Origin: JAFGQJ01 sp964495755
GTDB taxonomy: Bacteria; Spirochaetota; Spirochaetia; SZUA-6; DRHE01
Direction: 5' to 3'
Length of the DNA stretch: 26,841 bases
Assembly (NCBI GenBank): GCA_964495755.1
Contig: CAZBXU010000023.1
Span: forward strand, 1 to 26,841
The first letter of the stretch is position 1; each line of letters begins with the position of its first letter. Below are positions 17,189 to 24,572 of this stretch, piece by piece. The notes below the pieces were generated by a model. It did not search any database. It saw nothing but the letters and a program-made list of their open reading frames with translations, and was not told where the DNA came from. The position numbers and the translations under genes are program-made.

Positions 17189-17569
17189 CTACTTTCCTTT
17201 TTTTCTGCGGCTCGTCTTGCCGCCCTCCGGTCCGCCGGCGCCGGTCTGGGGCTGACGCTTTGCCTCTTCAATATCGTCAGCCTGTTCGACGAGGACCCTC
17301 TCCTTCTCCTTCAGCTCCTGCTCCCGGGTTTTGACCTGTTCCCCCCGTTTTCGAGACCTCGCCTTGCTGATCTTGCTGAAGTAGCGGCTGAGGTAGTAGG
17401 CGAAGGAGTAGAGAACCCCGACGGCGAAACTGACCAGGGCGACCGCGGTTACCGGGATCTCCTCGAACTTCCAACCGAACACATTGAAGGATGTGGTGTA
17501 GCCCAAGTTCAACACGATGAGGACTACCAGAATAACGAGCACTACAATACTTAAAATGACGCGAAACAT
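17189..17569 (-). CDS. LapA-domain (DUF1049) membrane protein
   Basis: The 126-residue protein has two membrane helices (about 3-24 and 42-63) with the sequence NLGYTTSFNVFGWKFEEIPV between them and then a long, highly charged helix rich in Lys, Arg and Glu (about 65-105). This is the layout of lipopolysaccharide-assembly protein A (LapA/YciS) domain proteins. In E. coli LapA works with LapB to control LpxC turnover, but many bacteria have stand-alone homologues of unknown role. It starts 21 bp after the stop of the upstream small membrane protein gene and is followed by the oxidoreductase gene after 26 bp. Confidence 0.75.
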   Translation of the reverse strand: MFRVILSIVVLVILVVLIVLNLGYTTSFNVFGWKFEEIPVTAVALVSFAVGVLYSFAYYLSRYFSKISKARSRKRGEQVKTREQELKEKERVLVEQADDIEEAKRQPQTGAGGPEGGKTSRRKKGK

Positions 17570-17590
17570 GTGCGTGTATCCTTAAAATTT

Positions 17591-18022
17591 CTACAGGAAC
17601 AGGATTTGGGGAAAGATGAAGTGAAGCAGTCCCACTACCACCCCGGCGATACCCACGGGAACCCGGTAGGGCATGATCGCCTTGGTCACCTTCTCGACGG
17701 ATTTCTCCACCTTCACGGGCTCGCCTTCGGCTTTCGGGTACTGGCGAAACGCCTCCCCGATGAGAATGACCCCCAGGATGATGCCGGCAGCGGCGGGCAG
17801 CAGATCTCCGGCAATAATAACTCGTTCGCCGGGAGAACGGAAGATCAGCTGGAGAATTCCAATCACAGCGGTTATCAGACCGGTTGCAATCTGTATCGTT
17901 CTGTTCTGCCGTAAGAACCTGAAACTGCCAAAGAACTCACTTTTTGTCCCTAAGTAGTCTGACGACAGCGCCAGCCCGGCAACAACCGTCGAAACCACCG
18001 AAAGTAGATAGAATTGGGGCAT
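17591..18022 (-). CDS. Small polytopic membrane protein of unknown family
   Basis: The 143-residue protein has about four hydrophobic segments: near 3-22, 45-62, 70-90 and 121-141. A short polar, charged loop (QYPKAEGEPVKVEKSVEKVTK) separates the last two. There is no signal peptide cleavage site and I do not recognise the family. The start is firm: GAGGAGGTAATCC precedes the ATG, with a promoter further upstream. It leads the operon with the LapA-domain gene, so an envelope-related job is possible but unproven. Confidence 0.7.
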   Translation of the reverse strand: MPQFYLLSVVSTVVAGLALSSDYLGTKSEFFGSFRFLRQNRTIQIATGLITAVIGILQLIFRSPGERVIIAGDLLPAAAGIILGVILIGEAFRQYPKAEGEPVKVEKSVEKVTKAIMPYRVPVGIAGVVVGLLHFIFPQILFL

Positions 18023-18050
18023 TGGATTACCTCCTCAGTTATTTATTCAT

Positions 18051-18080
18051 AATATACCTGAAAAGTAGGAGGGATGGCAA
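18051..18080 (-). promoter_or_regulatory. Promoter of the small membrane protein operon
   Basis: On the minus strand TTGCCA (18075-18080) and TATATT (18051-18056) are 18 bp apart, 29 bp before the start codon. The region up to 18176 also serves the divergent flavoprotein gene. Confidence 0.5.
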
Positions 18081-18089
18081 TTCAAAGTT

Positions 18090-18161
18090 GAGTCGGCCCC
18101 CGCGTCTGCTCTTATTGACAGGATCAAAGCCGACTCGTAAGCTTGGATTTCCCGATATCGG
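18090..18161 (+). promoter_or_regulatory. Inverted repeats around a -35 box before the PreA-like gene
   Basis: GAGTCGGC at 18090-18097 and its exact reverse complement at 18129-18136 flank a TTGACA at 18115-18120. A 10-bp perfect palindrome, CCGATATCGG, follows at 18152-18161. The matching -10 (TAAGCT near 18138) is poor, which together with the repeats hints at regulated transcription. No regulator can be named. Confidence 0.35.
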
Positions 18162-18176
18162 TTTTGGAGGCGATCC

Positions 18177-19382
18177 ATGAGCAAACCCGTCGATCTCTCG
18201 GTAAGTATGGGAGATCTTGCTTTTAAGAATCCTTTCATCGTAGGCGCCGGCCCTACTGTCAAGACTGTGGATCAGATCAAGGCGGCCGAGGACAACGGCT
18301 GGGCCGGTGTTTCCTTCAAGCTGGCTATCGATCCCTTTCCCTACATCAACTGGCCGCCCCGCTATCGCTGGCTGCGAAAGGAGAAGATCCACATCTTCAC
18401 CGCGGAAACCCGCTTGAAAACCGAGCAGGCCTTGAAACTTCTCGAAGACGCCCGCAAGGCTACCAGTGAAATCGTGCTGATCCCCACGATCACCTATGAC
18501 GGCAAGGATCGGGAGGGTTGGGTGCGTATGGCGAAACTGTTCGAGGAGGCCGGTGCCCACGCCATCGAGCTGAACATGTGCTGCCCCAACATGTCCTTCA
18601 ACGTCCAGGCCACAGGTGGTGAGATCGAAGAGGCAACAGGAGCCAGCCTGGGTTCTGATCTGGTGGCTCTGCCCAAAGTGGTGAAGCTGATCACAGAGGC
18701 GATCGAGGTGCCGATCATCGTCAAGCTCACCCCCGAGGGGGGTTTGATCGCCCAGGCCGCGGAGGTATCCCTCCAGGCCGGGGCCGCGGCGGTAGGCAGC
18801 ACGGCCAACCGGCTCGGCATCCCCGATATCGACATCAGAAATCCGACGGGCACGATCTACAGGCTGCAGGAGAATATTACCCTGGGCTGCATCTCCGGAC
18901 CCTGGCTCCGGCCTCTGGGTCTGAGGGATACCTACGAGATGCGCTTTCACTTGGGCAGCAGTCCCTTCATCATCGGCAGCGGAGGTGTCAGGGATCTGCA
19001 GAGCGCGGTACAGCAGATCATGGTCGGTGCCGATGCCGTTTGGGTCTGCACCGAGACTATGCTGCGGGGTTTCGACTGGCTTCCCAAGCTGCTCGACGAG
19101 CTGAAAGGCTACATGGCTGAGATGGGCTATGGCGCGATCGGGGATTTTCGCGATCTGCTTCTGCAGAACATCAAGACCTCCCAGGATCTCACCGTTTACA
19201 ATGGCCACGCCGAGGTGGATCTGGAGAAGTGCAACGCCTGCGGGCTGTGCTGGAACATCGGCCACTGCTGCGCGATCAGTCATCCGGAGGACCGGACCAC
19301 CATCGACAGGAAGGCTTGCATCGCCTGCTCCACCTGCGTGGACATCTGCCCGCAGAAGGCGATCCACATGGTGCAGGTGTAG
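18177..19382 (+). CDS. PreA/dihydroorotate dehydrogenase-like flavoprotein with C-terminal Fe-S domain
   Basis: The 401-residue protein is a TIM-barrel FMN enzyme of the DHODH/PreA group (about 8-320): NPFIVGAGPTVKT, AIELNMCCPNMSF near the active site, IIVKLTPEGG and IIGSGGVRDLQSAVQQIMVGAD for FMN phosphate binding. A ferredoxin-like tail (about 345-401) has CNACGLCWNIGHC, with an unusual spacing to the fourth Cys, and a standard CIACSTCVDICP. In PreA the Fe-S part brings electrons from PreT, but there is no PreT partner here. The substrate could be a pyrimidine or another unsaturated ring. The start follows TTGGAGG. It is a single gene, convergent with nikR with a 10-bp gap. Confidence 0.85.
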   Translation: MSKPVDLSVSMGDLAFKNPFIVGAGPTVKTVDQIKAAEDNGWAGVSFKLAIDPFPYINWPPRYRWLRKEKIHIFTAETRLKTEQALKLLEDARKATSEIVLIPTITYDGKDREGWVRMAKLFEEAGAHAIELNMCCPNMSFNVQATGGEIEEATGASLGSDLVALPKVVKLITEAIEVPIIVKLTPEGGLIAQAAEVSLQAGAAAVGSTANRLGIPDIDIRNPTGTIYRLQENITLGCISGPWLRPLGLRDTYEMRFHLGSSPFIIGSGGVRDLQSAVQQIMVGADAVWVCTETMLRGFDWLPKLLDELKGYMAEMGYGAIGDFRDLLLQNIKTSQDLTVYNGHAEVDLEKCNACGLCWNIGHCCAISHPEDRTTIDRKACIACSTCVDICPQKAIHMVQV

Positions 19383-19392
19383 CTTGCAAAGA

Positions 19393-19830
19393 TCAATGAT
19401 GAGAATGATGCTGATGTGTTGAGTCGGCGATACTGATGATCAACTTGCCCTGCTGCACCCCCCGGGTGCCGATCAGGGAATCCGATATCTGGTGAATCTC
19501 GTCGTTCCGTCCTCGCACGATCAGGACCTCGAGGCAGCTGTGCTCGTCGATGTGCACGTGCAGGGTCGATATAATTCGGTGATGGTACTTGTGCTGGAGA
19601 TCCACCAGGCGATTGGTCAGATCGCCGTGGTCATGGTCGTACACCAGGGTTAGGGTTCCTATCACCTCGGTTTCCGGCTGCTCCTGAATCTCGGCATCGA
19701 GAAGCATCCCCCGGATCAAGTTGCGAAGGGCTTCGGAGCGGTTGGCGTAGCCTTTCTTTTCGATCAGGGCATCAAAACCTTCGAGCAGGTCCTCTTCTAT
19801 GGAGACGCCGAAGCGGATAACCTTAGCCAT
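19393..19830 (-). CDS. nikR: Nickel-responsive regulator NikR
   Basis: The 145-residue protein has an N-terminal ribbon-helix-helix DNA-binding domain (RFGVSIEEDLLEGFDALIEK, then NRSEALRNLIRG) and a C-terminal ACT-like nickel domain. All four high-affinity nickel ligands of E. coli NikR (H76, H87, H89, C95) have counterparts at H80, H91, H93 and C99 (in LHVHIDEHSC). The tail ends in a His-rich stretch (THQHHSHH), which may store or sense metal. NikR represses nickel uptake genes when nickel is plentiful. Here it sits 15 bp behind the methyltransferase gene at the end of an ABC importer operon. I see no classical NikR operator in the window. Confidence 0.95.
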   Translation of the reverse strand: MAKVIRFGVSIEEDLLEGFDALIEKKGYANRSEALRNLIRGMLLDAEIQEQPETEVIGTLTLVYDHDHGDLTNRLVDLQHKYHHRIISTLHVHIDEHSCLEVLIVRGRNDEIHQISDSLIGTRGVQQGKLIISIADSTHQHHSHH

Positions 19831-19845
19831 ATTCTATCCTTTCCG

Positions 19846-21252
19846 TCAGTCATCACCACGGGAGTATCGCTTCTCTATGGTGAGCAGCTCCCGTTCGGTT
19901 TCTTCGTCCAGAATCGGCTGTCTGGAGCCCGAGAGGATCGACTCCACTCGATCCTCGGCCCGGGTGACCAAATCGGCTCTTTCGCCGGCACTCATTCGCT
20001 GGACCCGCACAAGGAGCTCCGGTAGAAAGACTTCTTCCCGAAAATGGGCGAAGGTGTGATCCGAATCGAGAAAGGATCCGCAGATCCCCACCCGCCGCAC
20101 CTCCTCAACGGCCAGGGACTCTTCATCCGTTGCAAAACCCCGCAGATAGCGCCGCACAGCTGCGATGATCTCGTCGTCGATCACGGCCTGGACCGGGGAA
20201 ATTGTCTTCTCCGATTCCACCTGCCCGACTCCCCAGATTGTACTCACTCCTGCTTGAGTGTGGGTTACCGCGGCCAGCATTTTTTCCAACGCATTTTGGG
20301 CGTCGTAGCGCAGGGAATCCGTGCACATCCAGGATACCGAGGGAAGACCGTAAAACCCGGCCAACTGGGCTCCTGCCACCGCCAGAAGTACGTTCTCCGG
20401 GCCTCCGGTAACGGCAAAACCCTGGCGCATGTCCATGACGTGGGCAAAGCCCAGGTTGAACAGACAGGGGCGTCCAGGCTCGAGCAGTTGGTTTACCACG
20501 ATTCCGGCCAGGATCTCCGCCGTTCCCACGACGGCGGCTCCGGCCAGAGTCACCGGGGCCGAGGCGCCGGCCATGGGCTCCCCGTTGATCGTCACCGGGA
20601 TCCCGTATCCGGCGGTCTTTCTGTACACCCCGAGGGCCAAAGCCGTCCATCGCAGGGGCCCGTGGGCGGTAAATCCCATGCTGAACAGAGGCGCCTCTTT
20701 CAGGTTGCGGCCGCCTGCCAATACCCTGGCCATCTCGATCATCGCCTCCCCGCCCCGGGGCGAGAATGAGAGGGCTCGCAGATGTTTGGTCGTGTTCTGA
20801 GCCATGATCCGAAAACCCACGAAATCCCGCTGCGGGGGGGGTGTCTCCTCCGTAGTGGTGCCGACGATGACATCCACCTGATCGAGGGCATCTATAATTC
20901 TGGTGAAATCGGCCAGGTCCTGCTGGCGGATCGAACGGAAACCCTGCTTGTCCAGATAGAACAGCGCCGCGCCGGTCCAGAAGCGGGAAGGAAAATCCGG
21001 GCCGACCGTCTGGAAAGCCCCCCTGCGGTCTGCGAAGCAAATTTCCCGGGGTGCCTGGGCCAGACAATCGTCGATCAATCCTACCGGCAAACGGGCGACC
21101 AGGGGCTTACCGCCGGGTCTTGCCCCCGCCTGGAGAACGGCCTGATATATCTCCTCGTCCTCCAACATGATCCCCGGATCTTCGAGAAGCGTCCGGGCTG
21201 CTGCATCGATCTTCCTGACCTGTTCGTCCTGTAAATGAAACATCCTGTTCAT
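19846..21252 (-). CDS. MttB-family (trimethylamine methyltransferase-like) protein without pyrrolysine
   Basis: The 468-residue protein is an MttB-superfamily member: GIMLEDEEI near the start, TTEETPPPQRDF, PVTINGEPMAGASAPVTLAGAA, FNLGFAHVMDMRQGFAVTGGPE and the late GVGQVESEKTISPVQAVIDDEI. In true trimethylamine methyltransferase a pyrrolysine (in-frame TAG) lies in the block equivalent to VESEKT, near residue 342; here it is a Ser or Glu and the frame is open. Non-pyrrolysine members (MtgB, MtpB, MtcB, MtyB) move a methyl group from quaternary amines such as glycine betaine, proline betaine or carnitine to a corrinoid protein. No corrinoid protein or activase gene is seen nearby. It follows livF by 14 bp, so its substrate is probably what the importer brings in. 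Confidence 0.9.
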   Translation of the reverse strand: MNRMFHLQDEQVRKIDAAARTLLEDPGIMLEDEEIYQAVLQAGARPGGKPLVARLPVGLIDDCLAQAPREICFADRRGAFQTVGPDFPSRFWTGAALFYLDKQGFRSIRQQDLADFTRIIDALDQVDVIVGTTTEETPPPQRDFVGFRIMAQNTTKHLRALSFSPRGGEAMIEMARVLAGGRNLKEAPLFSMGFTAHGPLRWTALALGVYRKTAGYGIPVTINGEPMAGASAPVTLAGAAVVGTAEILAGIVVNQLLEPGRPCLFNLGFAHVMDMRQGFAVTGGPENVLLAVAGAQLAGFYGLPSVSWMCTDSLRYDAQNALEKMLAAVTHTQAGVSTIWGVGQVESEKTISPVQAVIDDEIIAAVRRYLRGFATDEESLAVEEVRRVGICGSFLDSDHTFAHFREEVFLPELLVRVQRMSAGERADLVTRAEDRVESILSGSRQPILDEETERELLTIEKRYSRGDD

Positions 21253-21266
21253 CCCGGTACCCTCAC

Positions 21267-21974
21267 CTACTCCTCGATCCCGAGATAGGCTTTCTTCACG
21301 ATGGGATCGGCGGCGATCTTCTTGCCCTCCCCCTCACTGACGATGCGCCCCGTCTCCAGTACATAGGCGTAGTCGGCGATGGAAAGGGCTTTCTGGGCGT
21401 TTTGCTCGACCAGGAGGATCGTATGTCCCGCCTTGTTGAGATCTCCGATCATTCTAAATACACCCAGTACGAACATCGGGGCCAGCCCCAGGGAAGGCTC
21501 ATCCATGACCAGAACCCTGGGATCGGACATCAGAGCTCGGCCGAAGGCCAACATCTGCTGCTCCCCACCAGATAGAGTACCTCCGAGCTGGTTCTGCCTA
21601 TCCTTGAGGATGGGGAAGAGATGGAATACCCGATCCATGTTTCCTCCGATCTTTTTCTTGTCCTTGACGATATAGGCGCCGAGAATAAGGTTCTCCTTCA
21701 CAGTGATGGTGGGAAAGATCCTGCGTCCCTCTGGCACTTGGACGATACCCCTCTTCACGATTTCCTGGGGGGAAACGAGCAGGCTCTCTCCGTCCAGAGT
21801 GACCGAACCGGATTGGATCTTGACCATTCCGCTGATGGCATTGATCGTGGTTGACTTGCCGGCTCCGTTGGCGCCGACGATGCTGATGATCTTGCCATCC
21901 GGAATGGATAAGGAGATGCCGTCCAAGGCTACGATCCCACCGTAGTGCACCCGCAGGTCTTTGACTTCAATCAT
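21267..21974 (-). CDS. livF: ABC importer ATP-binding protein, LivF type
   Basis: The 235-residue ATPase of the branched-chain amino acid (HAAT) class has Walker A GANGAGKST, signature LSGGEQQML, Walker B VLVMDEPSLGLAP and the switch His in LLVEQNAQKAL. VQVPEGRRIFPTITVKENL is characteristic of LivF. It pairs with the LivG-type subunit to power transport. The start follows GGAGG and lies 5 bp after the livG stop. The symbol denotes subunit type; the transported substrate is not necessarily a branched-chain amino acid. Confidence 0.93.
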   Translation of the reverse strand: MIEVKDLRVHYGGIVALDGISLSIPDGKIISIVGANGAGKSTTINAISGMVKIQSGSVTLDGESLLVSPQEIVKRGIVQVPEGRRIFPTITVKENLILGAYIVKDKKKIGGNMDRVFHLFPILKDRQNQLGGTLSGGEQQMLAFGRALMSDPRVLVMDEPSLGLAPMFVLGVFRMIGDLNKAGHTILLVEQNAQKALSIADYAYVLETGRIVSEGEGKKIAADPIVKKAYLGIEE

Positions 21975-21979
21975 CGCCT

Positions 21980-22744
21980 TCAGACCTCCTCCCCGAGATA
22001 GGCCTGCAGGACCTGTTCGTTTTTCTTGATCGCCGCCGGCTCTCCCTCGGCAATTTTCTTTCCGAAGTCCAACACGTGAATCAAGGAGCAGATGTTCATG
22101 ATCAGCTCCATGTGGTGCTCCACGATGACGATGGTGAGGGAATTTTCCTCCTGGATCTTGCGAATCGTGTCCATCAAGCCCCGTACCTCGTGAGGGTTCA
22201 GACCCGCAGCGGGTTCATCCAGAAGCAGAATCCGGGGCTCGGTCATCAGGGTTCGGGCCAACTCGAGGCGCCGTTGAATGCCGTAGGGCAGGTTTTGGGG
22301 TTTCTGATCGGCGTAACTCTCTAAGCCCAGATAGGAGAGGAAGTGCCGGGCCTTCTCATCGATACTTCTTTCCTGTTTCCGCACCCGCGGCAGCCGCAGC
22401 ATCTCCTCCCACAGGGTGTAGCCCACCTTCATGTCGTGGGCTACTTTCATGTTGTCAAGAACACTGAGGTTGCGGAAAAGGCGGATATTCTGGAAGGTCC
22501 GGGCAATTCCCAGATCCGCCCGGCAATGAGCCGGAAGCCTGGTGATCTCCCGCTCCATGAACAGCACCCTGCCCTGGTCCACCGGTGTCGCCCCGGTGAT
22601 CAAGTTGAATACCGTGGTTTTTCCGGCTCCGTTGGGGCCGATGATGCCGGAGATCTGATTTTCCCCCTGGCTCATGGAAAAATTCTCGACAGCAACCACA
22701 CCGCCGAAGTGCTTGCTGATCCCCTCAACCTTTAGGATCTCCAC
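21980..22744 (-). CDS. livG: ABC importer ATP-binding protein, LivG type
   Basis: This 254-residue ATPase has Walker A GPNGAGKTT, the LivG marker GIARTFQNIRLFRNLSVLDN, the signature-region LPYGIQRRLELARTL, Walker B ILLLDEPAAGLNP and the switch His in IVEHHMELIM. It starts with GTG (22744) 3 bp after the livM stop, with GGGAG at good spacing. Together with LivF it forms the motor of the importer encoded by this operon. Confidence 0.93.
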   Translation of the reverse strand: MEILKVEGISKHFGGVVAVENFSMSQGENQISGIIGPNGAGKTTVFNLITGATPVDQGRVLFMEREITRLPAHCRADLGIARTFQNIRLFRNLSVLDNMKVAHDMKVGYTLWEEMLRLPRVRKQERSIDEKARHFLSYLGLESYADQKPQNLPYGIQRRLELARTLMTEPRILLLDEPAAGLNPHEVRGLMDTIRKIQEENSLTIVIVEHHMELIMNICSLIHVLDFGKKIAEGEPAAIKKNEQVLQAYLGEEV

Positions 22745-22747
22745 GGG

Positions 22748-23593
22748 CTATCTCCCTCGCCGCATGGCCTTGAGCTTGGAAGGCAGAAGGGATAATCCCT
22801 GAAAAAGCCCTCCCGGGCGGAAGATGATCACCAGGACCACGACCACCGCCAGCAGCACATCCCGCCAGACATCGATAAAGCGGAAAAACTCTCCAAAGGA
22901 GTAGTAGATCGCAGAGGCGGCGATCACCCCGGCGATCGAGTTAAGCCCGCCGACGAAGGTGATGATGATCAACTTTGCCGACTCCAGCCAGTTGAACAGG
23001 TTCGGCTCGATGAACAGGATGTTGAAGGCGTACAGGGCACCCCCGTAGGCGGTGGTCGCCGAGCTGATGATAAACACCTTCATCTTGTGAGCGTAGACAT
23101 TGATTCCCATCATGGAAGCGGCCAACTCGTCGTCCCGTATAGCGATGCAGTCCCGGCCGAAGCGGGAGCGCTTGAGGCTGTAGGTGATAAAGGTGATGAC
23201 CACGATGGAACCCAGGATCAAAGGCAAACCCGCCTTTCGGGGCAGCCCGGCCATGCCCAAGGCACCCCCGGTCAGCTGGGCCAGATACAGCAGACCGGCC
23301 CTGACCATCTCCCCCAGCCCGAAGGTGACCAGCAGGAAATAGTCACGGCGAAGCCGCAGCGTGGGGATCCCTACCAGGAAACCGAGCACGGCCCCCATTA
23401 CCACTGCAAGGGCCAGAGCGATGGGAAAGGGAACCCCGAAACGCAAGAAAGCGATGGCGGCGGTGTAGGCGCCTATGGACACGAACCCCCCCTGTCCCAG
23501 GGAGAAAAGTCCGGTCAGCCCGGTCATCAGGTACACTCCGAGGACCAGGATGGTGTAGAGGCTGGTGATCTCCAGAACTTTGAGATAGAACAT
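22748..23593 (-). CDS. livM: ABC importer permease, LivM type
   Basis: The 281-residue permease has about eight hydrophobic segments and the LivM features: LFSLGQGGFVSIGAYTAAI, GIPTLRLRRDYFLLVTFGLGEMVR and the cytoplasmic coupling loop SRFGRDCIAIRDDELAASMMGIN, which contacts the ATPases. It is shorter than the E. coli LivM, as in most HAAT systems. The start at 23593 is preceded by GGGGAAGAGG, and the gene begins 15 bp after livH. Confidence 0.92.
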   Translation of the reverse strand: MFYLKVLEITSLYTILVLGVYLMTGLTGLFSLGQGGFVSIGAYTAAIAFLRFGVPFPIALALAVVMGAVLGFLVGIPTLRLRRDYFLLVTFGLGEMVRAGLLYLAQLTGGALGMAGLPRKAGLPLILGSIVVITFITYSLKRSRFGRDCIAIRDDELAASMMGINVYAHKMKVFIISSATTAYGGALYAFNILFIEPNLFNWLESAKLIIITFVGGLNSIAGVIAASAIYYSFGEFFRFIDVWRDVLLAVVVVLVIIFRPGGLFQGLSLLPSKLKAMRRGR

Positions 23594-23608
23594 CCTCTTC
23601 CCCTTTCC

Positions 23609-24493
23609 CTACGCCTTGACCTCGGTGATCCTGCCGGCGATGCCCTGGGGCCGTATCAGGAGCAGCAGGATGATCGCGCCGTAGATCACGATGGGCGTCA
23701 GGGCGGCCCCGATTTCGGCGATCAGCAGGCTTTCCGCCGCGCCAAGGAGGAGCCCGGCGATCACTCCGCCGAGGATGCTCCCCATGCCGCCGAGGATCGA
23801 GGCGATGATGCCTTTCAGGATCATGCTGCCGACAAAGGGGTCGACGGTAAAGGTCATACCGAGAAGATAGCCGGTAATCCCGCCGAGCACACCGGAGAAA
23901 AAGAAGGCCACCGAGATCACGAAATCCACGTTCACCCCCATCAGGCTGGGGGTAGAGATATCGGAGGAGGCGGCCCGGATGGCGATCCCGATCTTGGTTT
24001 TTCGCAGGACGTAGCTCAAGGCGCCCAGAACGACCGCGGAGATGCTCAGCATGAGCAGGTAGATCTTGGACACGGTCAGATCGCCGAGGTGCAGCGCCGT
24101 TTCCTTGATGAAGATCGGGTAGGTGTAGTAGTCGCTGCCCAGGGTCACGGCAAAGAACTGCTGAACCAGCATGGCTACGGTGATCGAGTTCACGATCAGC
24201 ATGGAGATCGGATACCCCTTCCGTCGGATCGGACGGAATACCAGTCGTTCAATGACAACGGCAGCCAACCCCCCGAGGATCGCCGTGGCCAGAAAGGTAA
24301 CGATGAAGTTGGCGACCAGGTACTTGGTGAGAAAGAAGCCGATGTAGGCGGTCAGGGTAACCACGCCTCCGTGGGAGAAGTTGGAAAACTTGAGCACGTT
24401 GAAGATCAGGCCGAAGCCCACCGCCATCAGGGCGTAGACTCCTCCCAGAGATATTCCGTTGACGATCTGCTGGAGCAGGATGTTCCAGTTCAT
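23609..24493 (-). CDS. livH: ABC importer permease, LivH type
   Basis: The 294-residue permease has the LivH start (QQIVNGISLGGVYALMAVGFGLIFNV), about eight hydrophobic segments and the coupling loop KTKIGIAIRAASSDISTPSLMGVNVD. It forms the membrane channel with the LivM-type protein. AGGAGG lies before the ATG inside a 10-bp palindrome (24498-24507), just after a strong intercistronic hairpin. Confidence 0.92.
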   Translation of the reverse strand: MNWNILLQQIVNGISLGGVYALMAVGFGLIFNVLKFSNFSHGGVVTLTAYIGFFLTKYLVANFIVTFLATAILGGLAAVVIERLVFRPIRRKGYPISMLIVNSITVAMLVQQFFAVTLGSDYYTYPIFIKETALHLGDLTVSKIYLLMLSISAVVLGALSYVLRKTKIGIAIRAASSDISTPSLMGVNVDFVISVAFFFSGVLGGITGYLLGMTFTVDPFVGSMILKGIIASILGGMGSILGGVIAGLLLGAAESLLIAEIGAALTPIVIYGAIILLLLIRPQGIAGRITEVKA

Positions 24494-24515
24494 GCCCGGA
24501 GGCCTCCTAATAACT

Positions 24516-24548
24516 CTGACCGGGAGCTTGCTTCAAGCCCCCGGTCAG
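24516..24548 (-). other. Intercistronic hairpin between binding-protein and permease genes
   Basis: CTGACCGGG pairs with CCCGGTCAG and GCTTG with CAAGC, with one mismatch between the two blocks and a 3-nt loop. There is no T-run on the minus strand. Such structures often protect the 3' end of the binding-protein mRNA or partly stop transcription, so the binding protein is made in excess over the membrane parts. Confidence 0.8.
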
Positions 24549-24572
24549 AAAACAATTACAGAGTCTCTAAGA

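Noticed and set aside
18039..19367. A 442-codon open frame on the minus strand opposite the PreA-like gene
   Set aside because: It mirrors a well-supported flavoprotein gene, has no ribosome site and no recognisable domain.
19831..19845. NikR autoregulatory site before nikR
   Set aside because: Only 15 bp separate nikR from the gene before it, and no GTATGA-N16-TCATAC type pair was found there or before the importer operon.
20200..20250. Possible pyrrolysine (amber) codon in the MttB-family gene
   Set aside because: The frame is open from 21252 to 19846 and the equivalent position encodes an ordinary residue in the VESEKT block.
20123..21067. A 314-codon minus-strand frame overlapping the MttB-family gene in another frame
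   Set aside because: It is rich in Arg, Gly and Pro, and the overlapping frame has clear MttB-family blocks throughout.
24516..24548. Intrinsic terminator ending the binding-protein transcript
   Set aside because: No T-run follows the stem on the minus strand, and the downstream genes clearly belong to the same importer.
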